A DNA stretch of 64,000 nucleotides, taken from an uncultured Rivibacter sp. (GTDB lineage Bacteria; Pseudomonadota; Gammaproteobacteria; Burkholderiales; Burkholderiaceae). Shown here piece by piece: positions 1 to 7,975 of this stretch. Within the stretch, counting starts at the first letter, position 1. Each line of letters begins with the position of its first letter. The notes under the pieces are model-generated. The model saw only the letters and a program-made list of their open reading frames with translations. It had not been told where the DNA came from and did no database searches. The stretch covers positions 1 to 64,000 of the forward strand of contig CAMLNA010000001.1 of the NCBI GenBank assembly GCA_946481025.1. The letters run 5' to 3'. Both the position numbers and the translations under genes were made by a program.

Positions 1-92
1 GAGGTGCCGGTGCCGGTGGTCCATGTCGCGCGCGACGGCCATGCGCAGGGGCATGCGGGGCTGCGGCCGGGGCGGCCGGCCCGGCGCACCGC

Positions 93-123
93 TTGACCTT
101 GCCACTGTGGCAACCCGTACGCT
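93..123 (+). promoter_or_regulatory. MerR-family (CueR-like) metal-responsive promoter
   Basis: A -35 box TTGACC at 93-98 and a -10-like TACGCT at 118-123 are separated by 19 bases, the long spacer typical of promoters activated by MerR-family regulators. The spacer holds a perfect dyad, TTGCCAC-T-GTGGCAA (99-113). Known CueR/HmrR sites at copper genes have this arrangement, and the downstream genes are copper-related, so a copper-sensing MerR regulator is the likely activator. The regulator gene itself is not in the window. Confidence 0.75.
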
Positions 124-182
124 GCGGTGTTTCCAAACGCTTCACTTGGTCCGGCCTTCGTGTGCTGCTAACCTCGCCCGCT

Positions 183-575
183 GTGAAAGTCCTGCGCATC
201 TGGTTGCTCGTCCTGCTTGCGGTGCTGCTCCCCGTCCGGGCGGGCATGGCCGCGGCCATGGCGTGCGTCCCTGCCGCGGCTGCTGCGGCGCCGGGCGAAG
301 TGCAGCTGACGGGCCATGACGATCACCACGACCACGCCGCGGCCCATCACGATCACGATCACGGCGCCGGCAGCCCGGAGGTCTCTGCCGCGGCTGGCCA
401 TGGCCACGGCGAATGCAACCTGTGCTCGGCGTTCTGCTCGGTGACGCCGCTGCCCAGCGTGGCGCCCACGGTGGCGCCGCCGCTCGACCTCGAGGGTGTC
501 GTTTTCCCCAGCATCGGCGCCCCTGCGCCGAGCTTCCTGTCGAGCGGGCCCGAGCGGCCTCCACGAAGCATCTGA
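183..575 (+). CDS. His-rich periplasmic metal-binding protein, DUF2946-like
   Basis: A protein of 130 residues if started at GTG 183, where translation gives a basic N-terminus and a hydrophobic export signal (VKVLRIWLLVLLAVLLP). An in-frame TTG at 93 is part of the -35 box of the promoter, so it cannot be the real start. After the signal comes a His/Asp-rich stretch (repeated HDDHH, HHDHDH at about residues 53-70) and a Cys cluster CNLCSAFC. The C-terminus ends in a Pro/Arg tail like that of DUF2946 proteins. I infer a small periplasmic copper or other metal scavenger, first gene of the copper operon. The function is inferred from composition and neighbours; the family assignment is tentative. 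Confidence 0.7.
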   Translation: MKVLRIWLLVLLAVLLPVRAGMAAAMACVPAAAAAAPGEVQLTGHDDHHDHAAAHHDHDHGAGSPEVSAAAGHGHGECNLCSAFCSVTPLPSVAPTVAPPLDLEGVVFPSIGAPAPSFLSSGPERPPRSI

Positions 576-685
576 CCCGTTGAGGCCTCCGCGCGAGGCC
601 TGACGACGCTCGTGCGCGTGCATGCCTTGCATGCCGCCGCGGGCAGGGGCCGACCCGAGGTCGGTGTCACAGATGTCTTCCCACC

Positions 686-2104
686 ATGAAAAACTTTCCA
701 TTGCGGCTGGCGCCTGCCGTTTCGGCTGCTGCCGTGCTGCTTGCCGGCTGCGCCTCGTTCTCTCCCGACGGCGGGGTCGGCAAGGTGTCCGAGCTCACAC
801 GTGAGCGCACCGGCCAGGGCGTGGCGGCGCCGCGTTCGACACAGGAGGCCGACAGCCTGCGCGGCCGTGTCGCCGAGCTGCTGCAGGGCCCGCTGTCGCC
901 CGACGGTGCCGTCGAGATGGCCCTGCTCAACAACCGCGGCCTGCAGGCCAGCCTGGCGCAACTGGGCATCGCCGAGGCCGACCTCGTGCAGGCGGGTCGC
1001 CTGCGCAACCCGAGCTTCAGCTTCGGCCGCTTGGCGGTGGGCGGCGTGGTCGAAATCGAACGGGCGGTGATGTTCGACATCCTGGGCCTGCTCACCATGC
1101 CGTCGGCTCGCCGCATCGAGCAGCAACGGTTCGAGCAGGCGCAGTACCAGGCAGCCTACGACGCGGTGGGCCTGGCGGCCGACACCCGGCGGGCCTATTT
1201 CAACGCCGTGGCCGCGCAGCAGCTGGTCACCTACTACCAGCAGGTCAAGGAGGCGGCCGACGCCTCCAGCGAGCTGGCGCGGCGCATGCAGCAGGCCGGC
1301 AATTTCAGCAAGCTGGCGCAGATGCGCGAGCAGGCCTTCCATGCCGACGCGGTGGCCGACCTGGCGCGCGCGCGGCAGCAGGCCGTGGCCGAGCGCGAAC
1401 GGCTCACGCGCCTGCTCGGGCTGCAGGGCGAGCAGGCGGCAGCCTTCAAGCTGCCCGAACGCCTGCCGGACCTGCCGCAGCAGCCGCTCGCGCCGCAGGA
1501 GGCCGAGCAGACCGCCATCGACCAGCGCCTGGACGTGCAGATGGCGCGCCGGGTCACCGAGGCGACCGCGCGCTCGCTCGGGCTCACCAAGGCGACCCGC
1601 TTCGTCAACGCCTTCGAGGTGGGCTACCAGAACAAGAGCGAGACCGACAGCCCGCGCGCCAACGGCTATGAACTCGAGCTGGAGCTGCCCTTGTTCGACT
1701 TCGGTTCGGCCCGCAATGCCCGGGCCGAGGCGACCTACATGCAGGCGCTGCACCGCACTGCCGAGGTGGCGGTCAACGCCCGCTCCGAGGTGCGCGAGTC
1801 GCATGCGGCCTATCGCACCGCCTACGACCTGGCGAAGCACCACCGCGACGAAGTCGTGCCGCTGCGCAAGCGCATTTCCGAGGAGAACCTGCTTCGCTAC
1901 AACGGCATGCTCATCAGCGTGTTCGAACTGCTCGCGGACTCCCGCGAGCAGGTGCGCGCCGTCGGCCAGTACGTGCAGGCGCTGCGCGACTTCTGGGTGG
2001 CCGACACCGACCTGCGGACGGCATTGACCGGCCGCTCGCCCGGCGCCGATGCCGGCGTATCGAACCTGCCCGCGGCTTCGGAACAGCAAGCCGCCGGCCA
2101 TTGA
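686..2104 (+). CDS. TolC-family outer membrane efflux lipoprotein (CusC/CopB-type context)
   Basis: A 472-residue protein with a lipoprotein signal (LLAGC, lipidated Cys about residue 22) followed by long helical segments rich in Ala, Glu, Arg and Gln, as in TolC/CusC outer-membrane factors. Family members form trimeric channels through the outer membrane and work with an inner-membrane pump and a periplasmic adaptor. Neither an RND pump nor an adaptor gene is next to it; instead it is followed directly by a multicopper oxidase, cupredoxin and CusF-like protein. I infer a role in moving copper out of the periplasm. The stop codon overlaps a possible TTG start of the next gene, so the two are surely cotranscribed. 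Confidence 0.88.
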   Translation: MKNFPLRLAPAVSAAAVLLAGCASFSPDGGVGKVSELTRERTGQGVAAPRSTQEADSLRGRVAELLQGPLSPDGAVEMALLNNRGLQASLAQLGIAEADLVQAGRLRNPSFSFGRLAVGGVVEIERAVMFDILGLLTMPSARRIEQQRFEQAQYQAAYDAVGLAADTRRAYFNAVAAQQLVTYYQQVKEAADASSELARRMQQAGNFSKLAQMREQAFHADAVADLARARQQAVAERERLTRLLGLQGEQAAAFKLPERLPDLPQQPLAPQEAEQTAIDQRLDVQMARRVTEATARSLGLTKATRFVNAFEVGYQNKSETDSPRANGYELELELPLFDFGSARNARAEATYMQALHRTAEVAVNARSEVRESHAAYRTAYDLAKHHRDEVVPLRKRISEENLLRYNGMLISVFELLADSREQVRAVGQYVQALRDFWVADTDLRTALTGRSPGADAGVSNLPAASEQQAAGH

Positions 2105-2115
2105 GAACACACACC

Positions 2116-3507
2116 ATGTCGAACCGCAGAGACTTCTTCAGGACCGCCGGCGCCGTGGCGCTGGGCGCCACCGCCGTCAGCCGCGTCGGCGCCGCCTCGC
2201 TGCCGGAAGCGGTGATCCAGACCTCGCCCACCATGCAGCCGCCGCTGGTGCCGGCGACCGGCCGGCCCTACAACCCGGTGGCCACCCTCAACGGCTGGTC
2301 GCTGCCCTGGCGCATGAACGACGGCGTCAAGGAATTCCACCTCGTGGCCGAACCCGTGGTGCGCGAAATGGCCCCGGGCATGAAGGCCAACCTCTGGGGC
2401 TACAACGGCTCGAGCCCGGGGCCCACCATCGAAGCCGTCGAAGGCGACCGCGTGCGCATCTTCGTGACGAACAGGCTGCCCGAACACACCACGGTGCACT
2501 GGCACGGCATCCTGCTGCCCTCGGGCATGGACGGCGTGGGCGGGCTCACGCAGCCGCACATCCCGCCGGGCAAGACCTTCGTCTACGAGTTCACGCTGCT
2601 GCGCTCGGGCACCCACATGTACCACCCGCATGCCGACGAAATGACGCAGATGGCGATGGGCATGATGGGCCTGTTCATCATCCACCCGAAGGACCCGCGC
2701 CAGATGCGGGTGGACCGCGACTTCGTGTTCCTGCTCGCGTCCTACGACATCGAACCCGGGGCGGCGACGCCCAAGACGGCGGAGATGACCGACTTCAACC
2801 TGTGGACCTGGAACAGCCGGGTGTTCCCCGGCATCGATCCGCTGGTGTGCCGCACCGGCGACCGGGTGCGGGTGCGGGTGGGCAACCTCACCATGACCAA
2901 CCACCCGATCCACATGCACGGGCCGCACTTCTACGTGACCGGCACCGACGGCGGCTGGGTGCCGCCGTCGGCCCGCTGGCCCGAGGTGACGACCGACGTG
3001 GCGGTGGGGCAGATGCGCGCCTTCGAGTTCGAGGCCATCGCAGGCGACTGGGCCATCCATTGCCACAAGTCGCACCACACCATGAACGCGATGGGGCACG
3101 ACGTGCCCAACATGATCGGCGTGGACCATCGCGGCATCGCCGAGCGCATCACCCGGCTCGTGCCGGACTACATGGTCATGGGCGACAAGGGCATGGCCGA
3201 CATGGGCGCCATGGAGATGCCGCTGCCCGACAACACGCTGCCGATGATGACCGGCACCGGCCCGTTCGGCGCGCTCGAGATGGGCGGCATGTTCAGCGTG
3301 GTGAAGGTGCGCGACGACGTGAAGGCCGGCGACTACAAGGACCCGGGCTGGTACAGGCACCCGCAGGGCACGGTCGCCTACGAATACAAGGGCGAGGTGC
3401 AGCAGCCCCGGCGCGCGCCCGCGGCGAAGCCCGCCGCGGGCTCGGACGACAAGACCCTCGACGTTCGCAAACCCGCCGGCGGCCACGGTGGCCACGGCGG
3501 CCATTGA
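2116..3507 (+). CDS. Multicopper oxidase, Tat-exported
   Basis: 463 residues from ATG 2116; an in-frame TTG at 2101 overlaps the preceding stop and is less likely. The N-terminus has a twin-arginine signal (NRRDFFRTAG). All four copper-ligand motifs are present: HWHG at about residue 128, HMYHPHAD, HPIHMHG, and the C-terminal HCHKSHH with Cys316, His321 and a Met ten residues after the Cys (type 1 site with an axial Met). These enzymes oxidise Cu(I) or organic substrates in the periplasm with reduction of oxygen to water. Met-rich segments (about residues 355-400) and the His-rich end GGHGGHGGH resemble copper-tolerance oxidases such as CopA/CueO relatives. Placed in the copper operon, it probably detoxifies Cu(I). 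Confidence 0.93.
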   Translation: MSNRRDFFRTAGAVALGATAVSRVGAASLPEAVIQTSPTMQPPLVPATGRPYNPVATLNGWSLPWRMNDGVKEFHLVAEPVVREMAPGMKANLWGYNGSSPGPTIEAVEGDRVRIFVTNRLPEHTTVHWHGILLPSGMDGVGGLTQPHIPPGKTFVYEFTLLRSGTHMYHPHADEMTQMAMGMMGLFIIHPKDPRQMRVDRDFVFLLASYDIEPGAATPKTAEMTDFNLWTWNSRVFPGIDPLVCRTGDRVRVRVGNLTMTNHPIHMHGPHFYVTGTDGGWVPPSARWPEVTTDVAVGQMRAFEFEAIAGDWAIHCHKSHHTMNAMGHDVPNMIGVDHRGIAERITRLVPDYMVMGDKGMADMGAMEMPLPDNTLPMMTGTGPFGALEMGGMFSVVKVRDDVKAGDYKDPGWYRHPQGTVAYEYKGEVQQPRRAPAAKPAAGSDDKTLDVRKPAGGHGGHGGH

Positions 3508-3523
3508 TCACAGGAGAAACCTC

Positions 3524-4018
3524 ATGCAATTCAGCAAAGCTGCCGTCATCGCCGCCGCCTGCCTCGTGCTGGCCGGCGCGGCCCGCGCGCATGGCGACGA
3601 AGGCCATGCGAAGGCGCGCAAGTTCGATGCAAGCAAGGTGGAAGACACCGCGTTCGGGCGCGAAGGCGACCCGGCCAGGGCGAAGCGCACCATCCGCGTG
3701 GACATGGCCGACACGATGCGGTTCTCGCCGGCCGAGATCACCGTGAAGCGCGGCGAGACGGTGAAGCTCGTCGCCACCAACAAGGGGCAGGTGCTGCACG
3801 AGATGGTGCTGGGCACCGCCGACGAGCTGAAGAAGCATGCCGAGATGATGCGGAAGTTCCCCGGCATGGAACACGACGAGCCGCACATGACGCATGTGAA
3901 GCCGGGCAAGAGCGGCGAGATCGTCTGGCAGTTCACCCGGCCGGGCGAGTTCCAGTTCGCCTGCCTGCTGCCGGGTCACTTCGAGGCCGGCATGGTCGGC
4001 AAGGTCACGGTCAAGTGA
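3524..4018 (+). CDS. Periplasmic cupredoxin (plastocyanin/azurin-like)
   Basis: 164 residues from ATG 3524, preceded by a good ribosome site (caggag); an upstream in-frame start lies inside the previous gene. An export signal ends near ARA-HGDEGH. The cupredoxin ligands of a type 1 copper site are visible: His92 (LHEMVLG) and Cys147, His152, Met157 in FACLLPGHFEAGM. Family members bind one copper ion and shuttle electrons or copper. It lies 16 bases after the multicopper oxidase and before the CusF-like gene, so it likely delivers copper or electrons to or from the oxidase. Confidence 0.88.
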   Translation: MQFSKAAVIAAACLVLAGAARAHGDEGHAKARKFDASKVEDTAFGREGDPARAKRTIRVDMADTMRFSPAEITVKRGETVKLVATNKGQVLHEMVLGTADELKKHAEMMRKFPGMEHDEPHMTHVKPGKSGEIVWQFTRPGEFQFACLLPGHFEAGMVGKVTVK

Positions 4019-4059
4019 GCGACACGAGCGCCCGCAACCCCACGAGCAAGGAGCACAGC

Positions 4060-4389
4060 ATGAAAGTACTTTTCGGCATCGCCGTTGCGGCATTCACCTT
4101 CGCAGCCGGTGCGCAGACGCCGGCACCCGGCGGCGCCGACCATGCCGCCCACCACGCCCAGGCGGCGCCCGCCGCCGAAGGCGAGGTCCGCAAGGTCGAT
4201 GCGGCGCAGGGCAAGCTCACCTTGAAGCATGGCCCGATCGCCAACCTCGAGATGCCCGGCATGACGATGGTCTTCAAGGTCGCCGACCCGAAGCTGCTGC
4301 AAGGCCTGAAGGAAGGCGACAAGGTGAAGTTCTCCGCCGAGCGCGTGGGCGGTGCCATCACGGTGACGGCCATCGAGCGCGCCCAGTAG
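4060..4389 (+). CDS. CusF-like periplasmic copper-binding protein
   Basis: 109 residues from ATG 4060, with an export signal (VLFGIAVAAFTFAAGAQ) and a His-containing linker (HAAHHAQAA). The body matches the CusF/CusF_Ec small OB-fold: VRKVDAAQGKLTLKHGPI, then the LEMPGMTMVFKV segment carrying the Met ligands and ending in a strand-rich tail. CusF binds Cu(I)/Ag(I) in the periplasm and passes it to an efflux system. It is the last gene of the copper operon and converges with the ZntB-like gene 7 bases away. Confidence 0.87.
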   Translation: MKVLFGIAVAAFTFAAGAQTPAPGGADHAAHHAQAAPAAEGEVRKVDAAQGKLTLKHGPIANLEMPGMTMVFKVADPKLLQGLKEGDKVKFSAERVGGAITVTAIERAQ

Positions 4390-4396
4390 CGGCCTC

Positions 4397-5404
4397 TCAG
4401 TCCTTGCGGCGAAATGCCAGCCAGCCGGCGATGCCGGTGAACAGCGCCACCAGCAGCACGACCACCAGGAACCCGTGGGCGTAGTCGGCGAACGGAATGC
4501 CGCCCACGTTCATGCCGAAGAAGCCGGTCGTGATGTTGATCGGCAGCGCCAGCACGGTGACCATGGTCAGGGTGAAGAGGCTGCGGTTCGTCTGCTCGCT
4601 CACCTGCGCCGCGATCTCTTCCTGCAGCAGCTTGATGCGCTCCTGCAGGGCACCGAGGTCGCGGATCACCAGCGAGAACTCCTCGGTGGCCTGCCGCAGT
4701 TCATCGAGGTCGCTCTCGGCGACCCACGGCGGCGGCTGGCGCAGCAGGCGGAACATGGCGGCCGGCTCCGGCGCCAGCAGCCGTTGCAGCCGCACCAGCA
4801 CGCGCCGCAGCTTCCCGAGCTCGGTGCGCTGGTGCTTCGGGCGGCCGTGCAGCAGGCTGTCCTCGATGCCGTCGACCTTCAACGTGGCCTCGCGCACGAT
4901 GCGCGTGAGCACGTCGCCCTGGTCCTTGAGCAGGTGGTTCAGCAGGTCCACCGACGAGCTGAACTGCGTGCCCTGCTTGACCGCCTCGCGCAGCCGGTCG
5001 ATCGAGCGCAGCGGATGCGCCCGCGCGCTTACCGCGATGCGCCGGTCCACGCTCATCCACAGCGTCGCGATCTCCGAAGGGTCGAACGCGAACTCGTAGG
5101 CCACGTCGTTGATCACCGCGACGAGCTGGTCCTGCGCATCCTCGATGCGCGTCGAGCGCGAGCCCTGGCGCAGCGCCTCGAAGAACTCCTCCTGCAGCGG
5201 CAGGTGCTGGCGCATCCACGGCAGGGCCGACGTGTCGGTGAGGTCGAAGTGCAGCCACAGGAAGCCGCCGTTGTCGGCATCGCCGGGACCCGGGGCGAGC
5301 CATTGCGTGGCGTCGGCCAGCTCCACGGGCGTGCCGCCCGCGCCGGGGACGAACCGAAAGCCGCACAGGAGTCCGTTCTGGCGCGTGCCGTATGAAAAGG
5401 CCAT
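4397..5404 (-). CDS. zntB: ZntB/CorA-family divalent cation transporter
   Basis: 335 residues, started at the Met of MAFSYGTRQNG (5404); the open frame continues further upstream but has no family-like sequence there. A large soluble N-terminal domain is followed by a helix-rich region and two C-terminal membrane segments, the first ending in the diagnostic GMN motif (FFGMNVGGIPF). GMN followed by GGIP is typical of the ZntB branch, which moves Zn(II), rather than Mg-specific CorA. It acts as a pentamer in the inner membrane. The gene is transcribed toward the copper operon, with which it converges. Confidence 0.85.
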   Translation of the reverse strand: MAFSYGTRQNGLLCGFRFVPGAGGTPVELADATQWLAPGPGDADNGGFLWLHFDLTDTSALPWMRQHLPLQEEFFEALRQGSRSTRIEDAQDQLVAVINDVAYEFAFDPSEIATLWMSVDRRIAVSARAHPLRSIDRLREAVKQGTQFSSSVDLLNHLLKDQGDVLTRIVREATLKVDGIEDSLLHGRPKHQRTELGKLRRVLVRLQRLLAPEPAAMFRLLRQPPPWVAESDLDELRQATEEFSLVIRDLGALQERIKLLQEEIAAQVSEQTNRSLFTLTMVTVLALPINITTGFFGMNVGGIPFADYAHGFLVVVLLVALFTGIAGWLAFRRKD

Positions 5405-5491
5405 GGCAGTGGTGTGTTGGGTCGCAAAGGCGCGGGTGCCGCTGCGCCCGCGCATCATGTCGGTCCTGCCTCGCTCCCGCAAGGCGCAGAG

Positions 5492-5515
5492 AAAAGGGCC
5501 CCGCAGGGCCCTCTT
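5492..5515 (-). terminator. Rho-independent terminator of the HU gene
   Basis: A perfect 7-bp stem, agggccc (5495-5501) and gggccct (5506-5512), has a 4-base loop. On the minus strand it is followed by TTTTCTCT. It lies 25-50 bases beyond the HU stop codon, in the right direction. Confidence 0.8.
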
Positions 5516-5540
5516 CGTCTGGCGGTCAGCGAAGGCTGGC

Positions 5541-5885
5541 TTACTTGCCGGCCTTCTTCGCCTTCTTGGCGGGAGCGGCCTTGGCCTTCTCGGCCTTGCG
5601 GGCGGCGGCCTTGGGGTCCACGGCGGCCTTGAAGGCAGCACCGGCGGAGAACTTGGGCAGCTTGGCGGCGGCGATCTTGATCTTGTCGCCGGTGGCCGGG
5701 TTGCGGCCGGTGCGTGCGGCGCGCGAAGCCTGCTTGAAGGTGCCGAAGCCCGGCAGCGCAACGGTGCCGCCCTTCTTGACGGTGGTCACCACGGCGTCCA
5801 GCACGGTGCCGAGGATACGGCCCGCTTCAGCCTTGCTCAGTTCATGTTTGCCGGCGATCAGCTCGACCAGTTCAGCCTTGTTCAT
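5541..5885 (-). CDS. HU-family DNA-binding protein with Lys/Ala-rich tail
   Basis: 114 residues. The first 90 match HU: MNKAELVELIAGKHELSKAEA, a GFGTF turn (about residues 46-50), and the beta-arm segment RTGRNPATGDKIKI that bends DNA. The proline conserved at the arm tip is present (RNPATG). Residues after about 90 form a Lys/Ala/Pro tail (PKAAARKAEKAKAAPAKKAKKAGK) resembling eukaryotic H1 tails, a feature known from several betaproteobacterial HU-like proteins. It should act as an abundant nucleoid protein. It is a single-gene unit with its own terminator. Confidence 0.93.
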   Translation of the reverse strand: MNKAELVELIAGKHELSKAEAGRILGTVLDAVVTTVKKGGTVALPGFGTFKQASRAARTGRNPATGDKIKIAAAKLPKFSAGAAFKAAVDPKAAARKAEKAKAAPAKKAKKAGK

Positions 5886-5978
5886 TCGGTTTGTTTCTCA
5901 AACTTCACCCTGGATTGGGCGGCGCGGATTGTGCATCACCCGGAAGGCAGTTTCGTTTTTGCCCCCGTCCGGCAGGGC

Positions 5979-7211
5979 CTAGAAGCGTTCGAGCCTGAAC
6001 GGATGCACATCCACGAGGGTGGGGGCGCCGGTCATCATTTCTGCGACGAGGCGCCCGGTGATCGGGCCGAGCGTCAGGCCGTGGTGGCCGTGCCCGAAGG
6101 CGAACCACAGGTTGTCGTGCTGCCGCCCGGGCCCGATGACCGGCAGCATGTCGGGCAGGCAGGGGCGAGAGCCCAGCCAGGGCTGCGCGTCCAGCCGTGC
6201 GCCGAGCGGGAAGATGCCGCGTGCCACCGGCTCGGCGAGCGCCAGCTGCTTGGGCGAGGCCGGTGCGTCGCGAAGCGCCATCTCGACGCCGGTCGTCAGG
6301 CGGATGCCGCGTGCCATGGGCGCGAGCAGGTAGCCTTTCTCGGCGTCGAGCACGGGGTGATTCAGCGCCGCGCCCGGCTGGGCGGCGTAGTGCATGTGGT
6401 AGCCGCGCTTCACGCCGAGCGGCACGCGATAGCCCAGGCGTGCACAGAGGGTGTCCGACCAGGGACCCATTGCCACGACCACGGCGCGTGCCTCCACCGG
6501 CCCGCTTTCCGTCGCGACGCTCCAGCCGGGCGCAAGGGTCGACGCATCGCCTCGAAAAATGCGGCCGCCCAGCCGTTCGAAGTGGCCGGCATAGGCCTGC
6601 ACGAGCGCCTGCGGATCGCCCACCGACATGGACGAGGTGTAGCGGATGCCGCCCCGCAGCGCGGGCCCCAGGCAAGGTTCGAGCGCCTGCAGCCGCGCGG
6701 CGTCGAGCAGGTCGAAAGCCACGCCGAACTCCGTGTGCCACCGCTGCGCGGCGAGGTGTTCGTCCGCGAGCTTTTGCTCGGTGCGAAACACCTTGAGCCA
6801 GCCGCCGCTGCGCAACAGGCCGGCGGCTCCCGCGGATGCGGCGAGCCTGCGATGTTCACTGCCGCAGTGCTCGACCAGCGCCGCGTAGGAACGCGCGATG
6901 GCGGCGTGCCGGCCGGGCTCGGAGTGAAACCAGTATCCGAAGAGGAAGGGGGCGAGCCGGGGCAGGGCGCGAACGTGGTAGCGCACGTCGAGCGAGCGGT
7001 TCGAGGCGTAGCGCAGAACCTGCGAGAGCTCGCGAGGGAAGGCATACGGGTGGACCGCATCCTGCTGGATCAGCCCCGCGTTGCCGAAGGAGGTTTCGCT
7101 GCCGGGCGGCTTGCGGTCCACCAGCGCCACCGTCATCGCGCGCTGCTGCAGGTGGAGCGCAATGGCCGTTCCCACCATGCCCGCTCCCAGGACCACCGCA
7201 TCGAACTTCAT
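5979..7211 (-). CDS. FAD-dependent amino-acid oxidase/dehydrogenase (DadA/DAO family)
   Basis: 410 residues from ATG 7211, with AGGAAAGG upstream. It starts with a Rossmann FAD-binding motif (DAVVLGAGMVGTAIALHLQ) followed by the acidic VALVDRK end of the second strand. The C-terminus carries the second FAD contact (WFAFGHGHHGLTLGPITG). This is the pattern of DadA-like D-amino-acid dehydrogenases and related glycine/sarcosine oxidases; the substrate cannot be told from sequence. It is divergent from an XRE-cupin regulator and shares its 80-base control region, so the regulator probably controls it in response to an amino-acid-like ligand. Confidence 0.85.
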   Translation of the reverse strand: MKFDAVVLGAGMVGTAIALHLQQRAMTVALVDRKPPGSETSFGNAGLIQQDAVHPYAFPRELSQVLRYASNRSLDVRYHVRALPRLAPFLFGYWFHSEPGRHAAIARSYAALVEHCGSEHRRLAASAGAAGLLRSGGWLKVFRTEQKLADEHLAAQRWHTEFGVAFDLLDAARLQALEPCLGPALRGGIRYTSSMSVGDPQALVQAYAGHFERLGGRIFRGDASTLAPGWSVATESGPVEARAVVVAMGPWSDTLCARLGYRVPLGVKRGYHMHYAAQPGAALNHPVLDAEKGYLLAPMARGIRLTTGVEMALRDAPASPKQLALAEPVARGIFPLGARLDAQPWLGSRPCLPDMLPVIGPGRQHDNLWFAFGHGHHGLTLGPITGRLVAEMMTGAPTLVDVHPFRLERF

Positions 7212-7234
7212 GGCGCCGCCTTTCCTGACAAGAT

Positions 7235-7266
7235 TTCTCGCATACGAGAATTCTCGCATGCGACAA
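7235..7266. promoter_or_regulatory. Two abutting palindromic operators between divergent genes
   Basis: TTCTCG-CATA-CGAGAA (7235-7250) is a perfect 6-bp inverted repeat. It is followed without a gap by TTCTCG-CATG-CGACAA (7251-7266), the same palindrome with one mismatch in an arm. They lie midway between the start codons of the oxidoreductase and the XRE-cupin regulator, where a dimeric repressor could control both promoters. Confidence 0.75.
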
Positions 7267-7291
7267 TTCCGGCGGTTGGTATTTTCGGCAC

Positions 7292-7942
7292 ATGCCCAAG
7301 TCGCGCTCCCGTCCAGCCTCGAATCCGTCGCAGCCTGCGCCACCGCCGCGGCCGGCACCGGTCGACCACCAGGCGGTGGGCGCTCGCCTGCGCGAGGCGC
7401 GCAAGGCGCGCGAACTCACGCTGGTGCAGCTGTCCGAACGGTCGGGCGTGGCGGTGTCCACCATCTCGAAGGCGGAACGCGGGGAGATCGCGCTGACCTA
7501 CGACAAGTTCGCCGCGCTGGCCGGGGCACTGCAGCTCGACCTGTCCGCGGTGTTCAGCCCGCGGCCGGCCGGCCGCATGGCGCCGGCGTTCACCGCATGG
7601 GGTGGGCAGGTCGTCTATGACACGCCGAACTACGAATACGGCATGCTTGCCGGCCAGCTGGCCGGCAAGCGCATGGTGCCCATGCTCGCGCGCATCCATG
7701 CGCGGTCCGTGAAGGACTTCTCCGACTACATCCGGCACGGCGGCGAGGAGTTCGTCTTCGTGCTGCGCGGGTCGCTCGAAGTCCACTTCGAGGACGGCAG
7801 GGTCTTCGCGCTCAACCCCGGAGACAGCCTCTACTTCGACAGCGCCGTGGGCCACACCTACGTCAGCACGGGCAAGGAAGAAGCCGAAGCCCTCACCTGC
7901 TGCGTGGACGACGCATCGCCCGGCACCCGGCGCAGGCTCTGA
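7292..7942 (+). CDS. XRE-family transcriptional regulator with C-terminal cupin domain
   Basis: 216 residues. A Pro-rich, basic N-terminus of about 28 residues precedes an HTH_3 domain (VGARLREARKARELTLVQLSE, then SGVAVSTISKAERGEIALTY, about residues 30-85). The C-terminal half (about 140-205) is a cupin barrel with HGGEEFVFVLRGSLEVHFEDG and LNPGDSLYFDSAVGHTYVS. Such regulators use the cupin to bind a small metabolite and often control neighbouring amino-acid catabolic genes. The divergent FAD oxidoreductase is the probable target, through the tandem palindromes in the shared upstream region. Confidence 0.9.
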   Translation: MPKSRSRPASNPSQPAPPPRPAPVDHQAVGARLREARKARELTLVQLSERSGVAVSTISKAERGEIALTYDKFAALAGALQLDLSAVFSPRPAGRMAPAFTAWGGQVVYDTPNYEYGMLAGQLAGKRMVPMLARIHARSVKDFSDYIRHGGEEFVFVLRGSLEVHFEDGRVFALNPGDSLYFDSAVGHTYVSTGKEEAEALTCCVDDASPGTRRRL

Positions 7943-7945
7943 GGC

Positions 7946-7965
7946 CATGGCCCCGGGCGGCCATG
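7946..7965. terminator. Hairpin between convergent genes
   Basis: A 7-bp stem, CATGGCC and GGCCATG, with loop ccgggc lies just after the XRE-cupin stop and before the GDT1-family stop. The plus-strand side is followed by a short T-containing run (gtcctttcg). It may terminate both genes. Confidence 0.45.
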
Positions 7966-7975
7966 TGTCCTTTCG

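Noticed and set aside
1..42. Minus-strand frame reading MAVARDMDHRHRHL to the window edge
   Set aside because: Only 14 codons are visible; it could be the start of a divergent metal gene, but nothing supports it.
359..2110. 583-residue open frame on the minus strand
   Set aside because: It lies antisense to the TolC-type gene, has His/Arg/Ala-rich nonsense composition and no domain; a GC-rich shadow frame.
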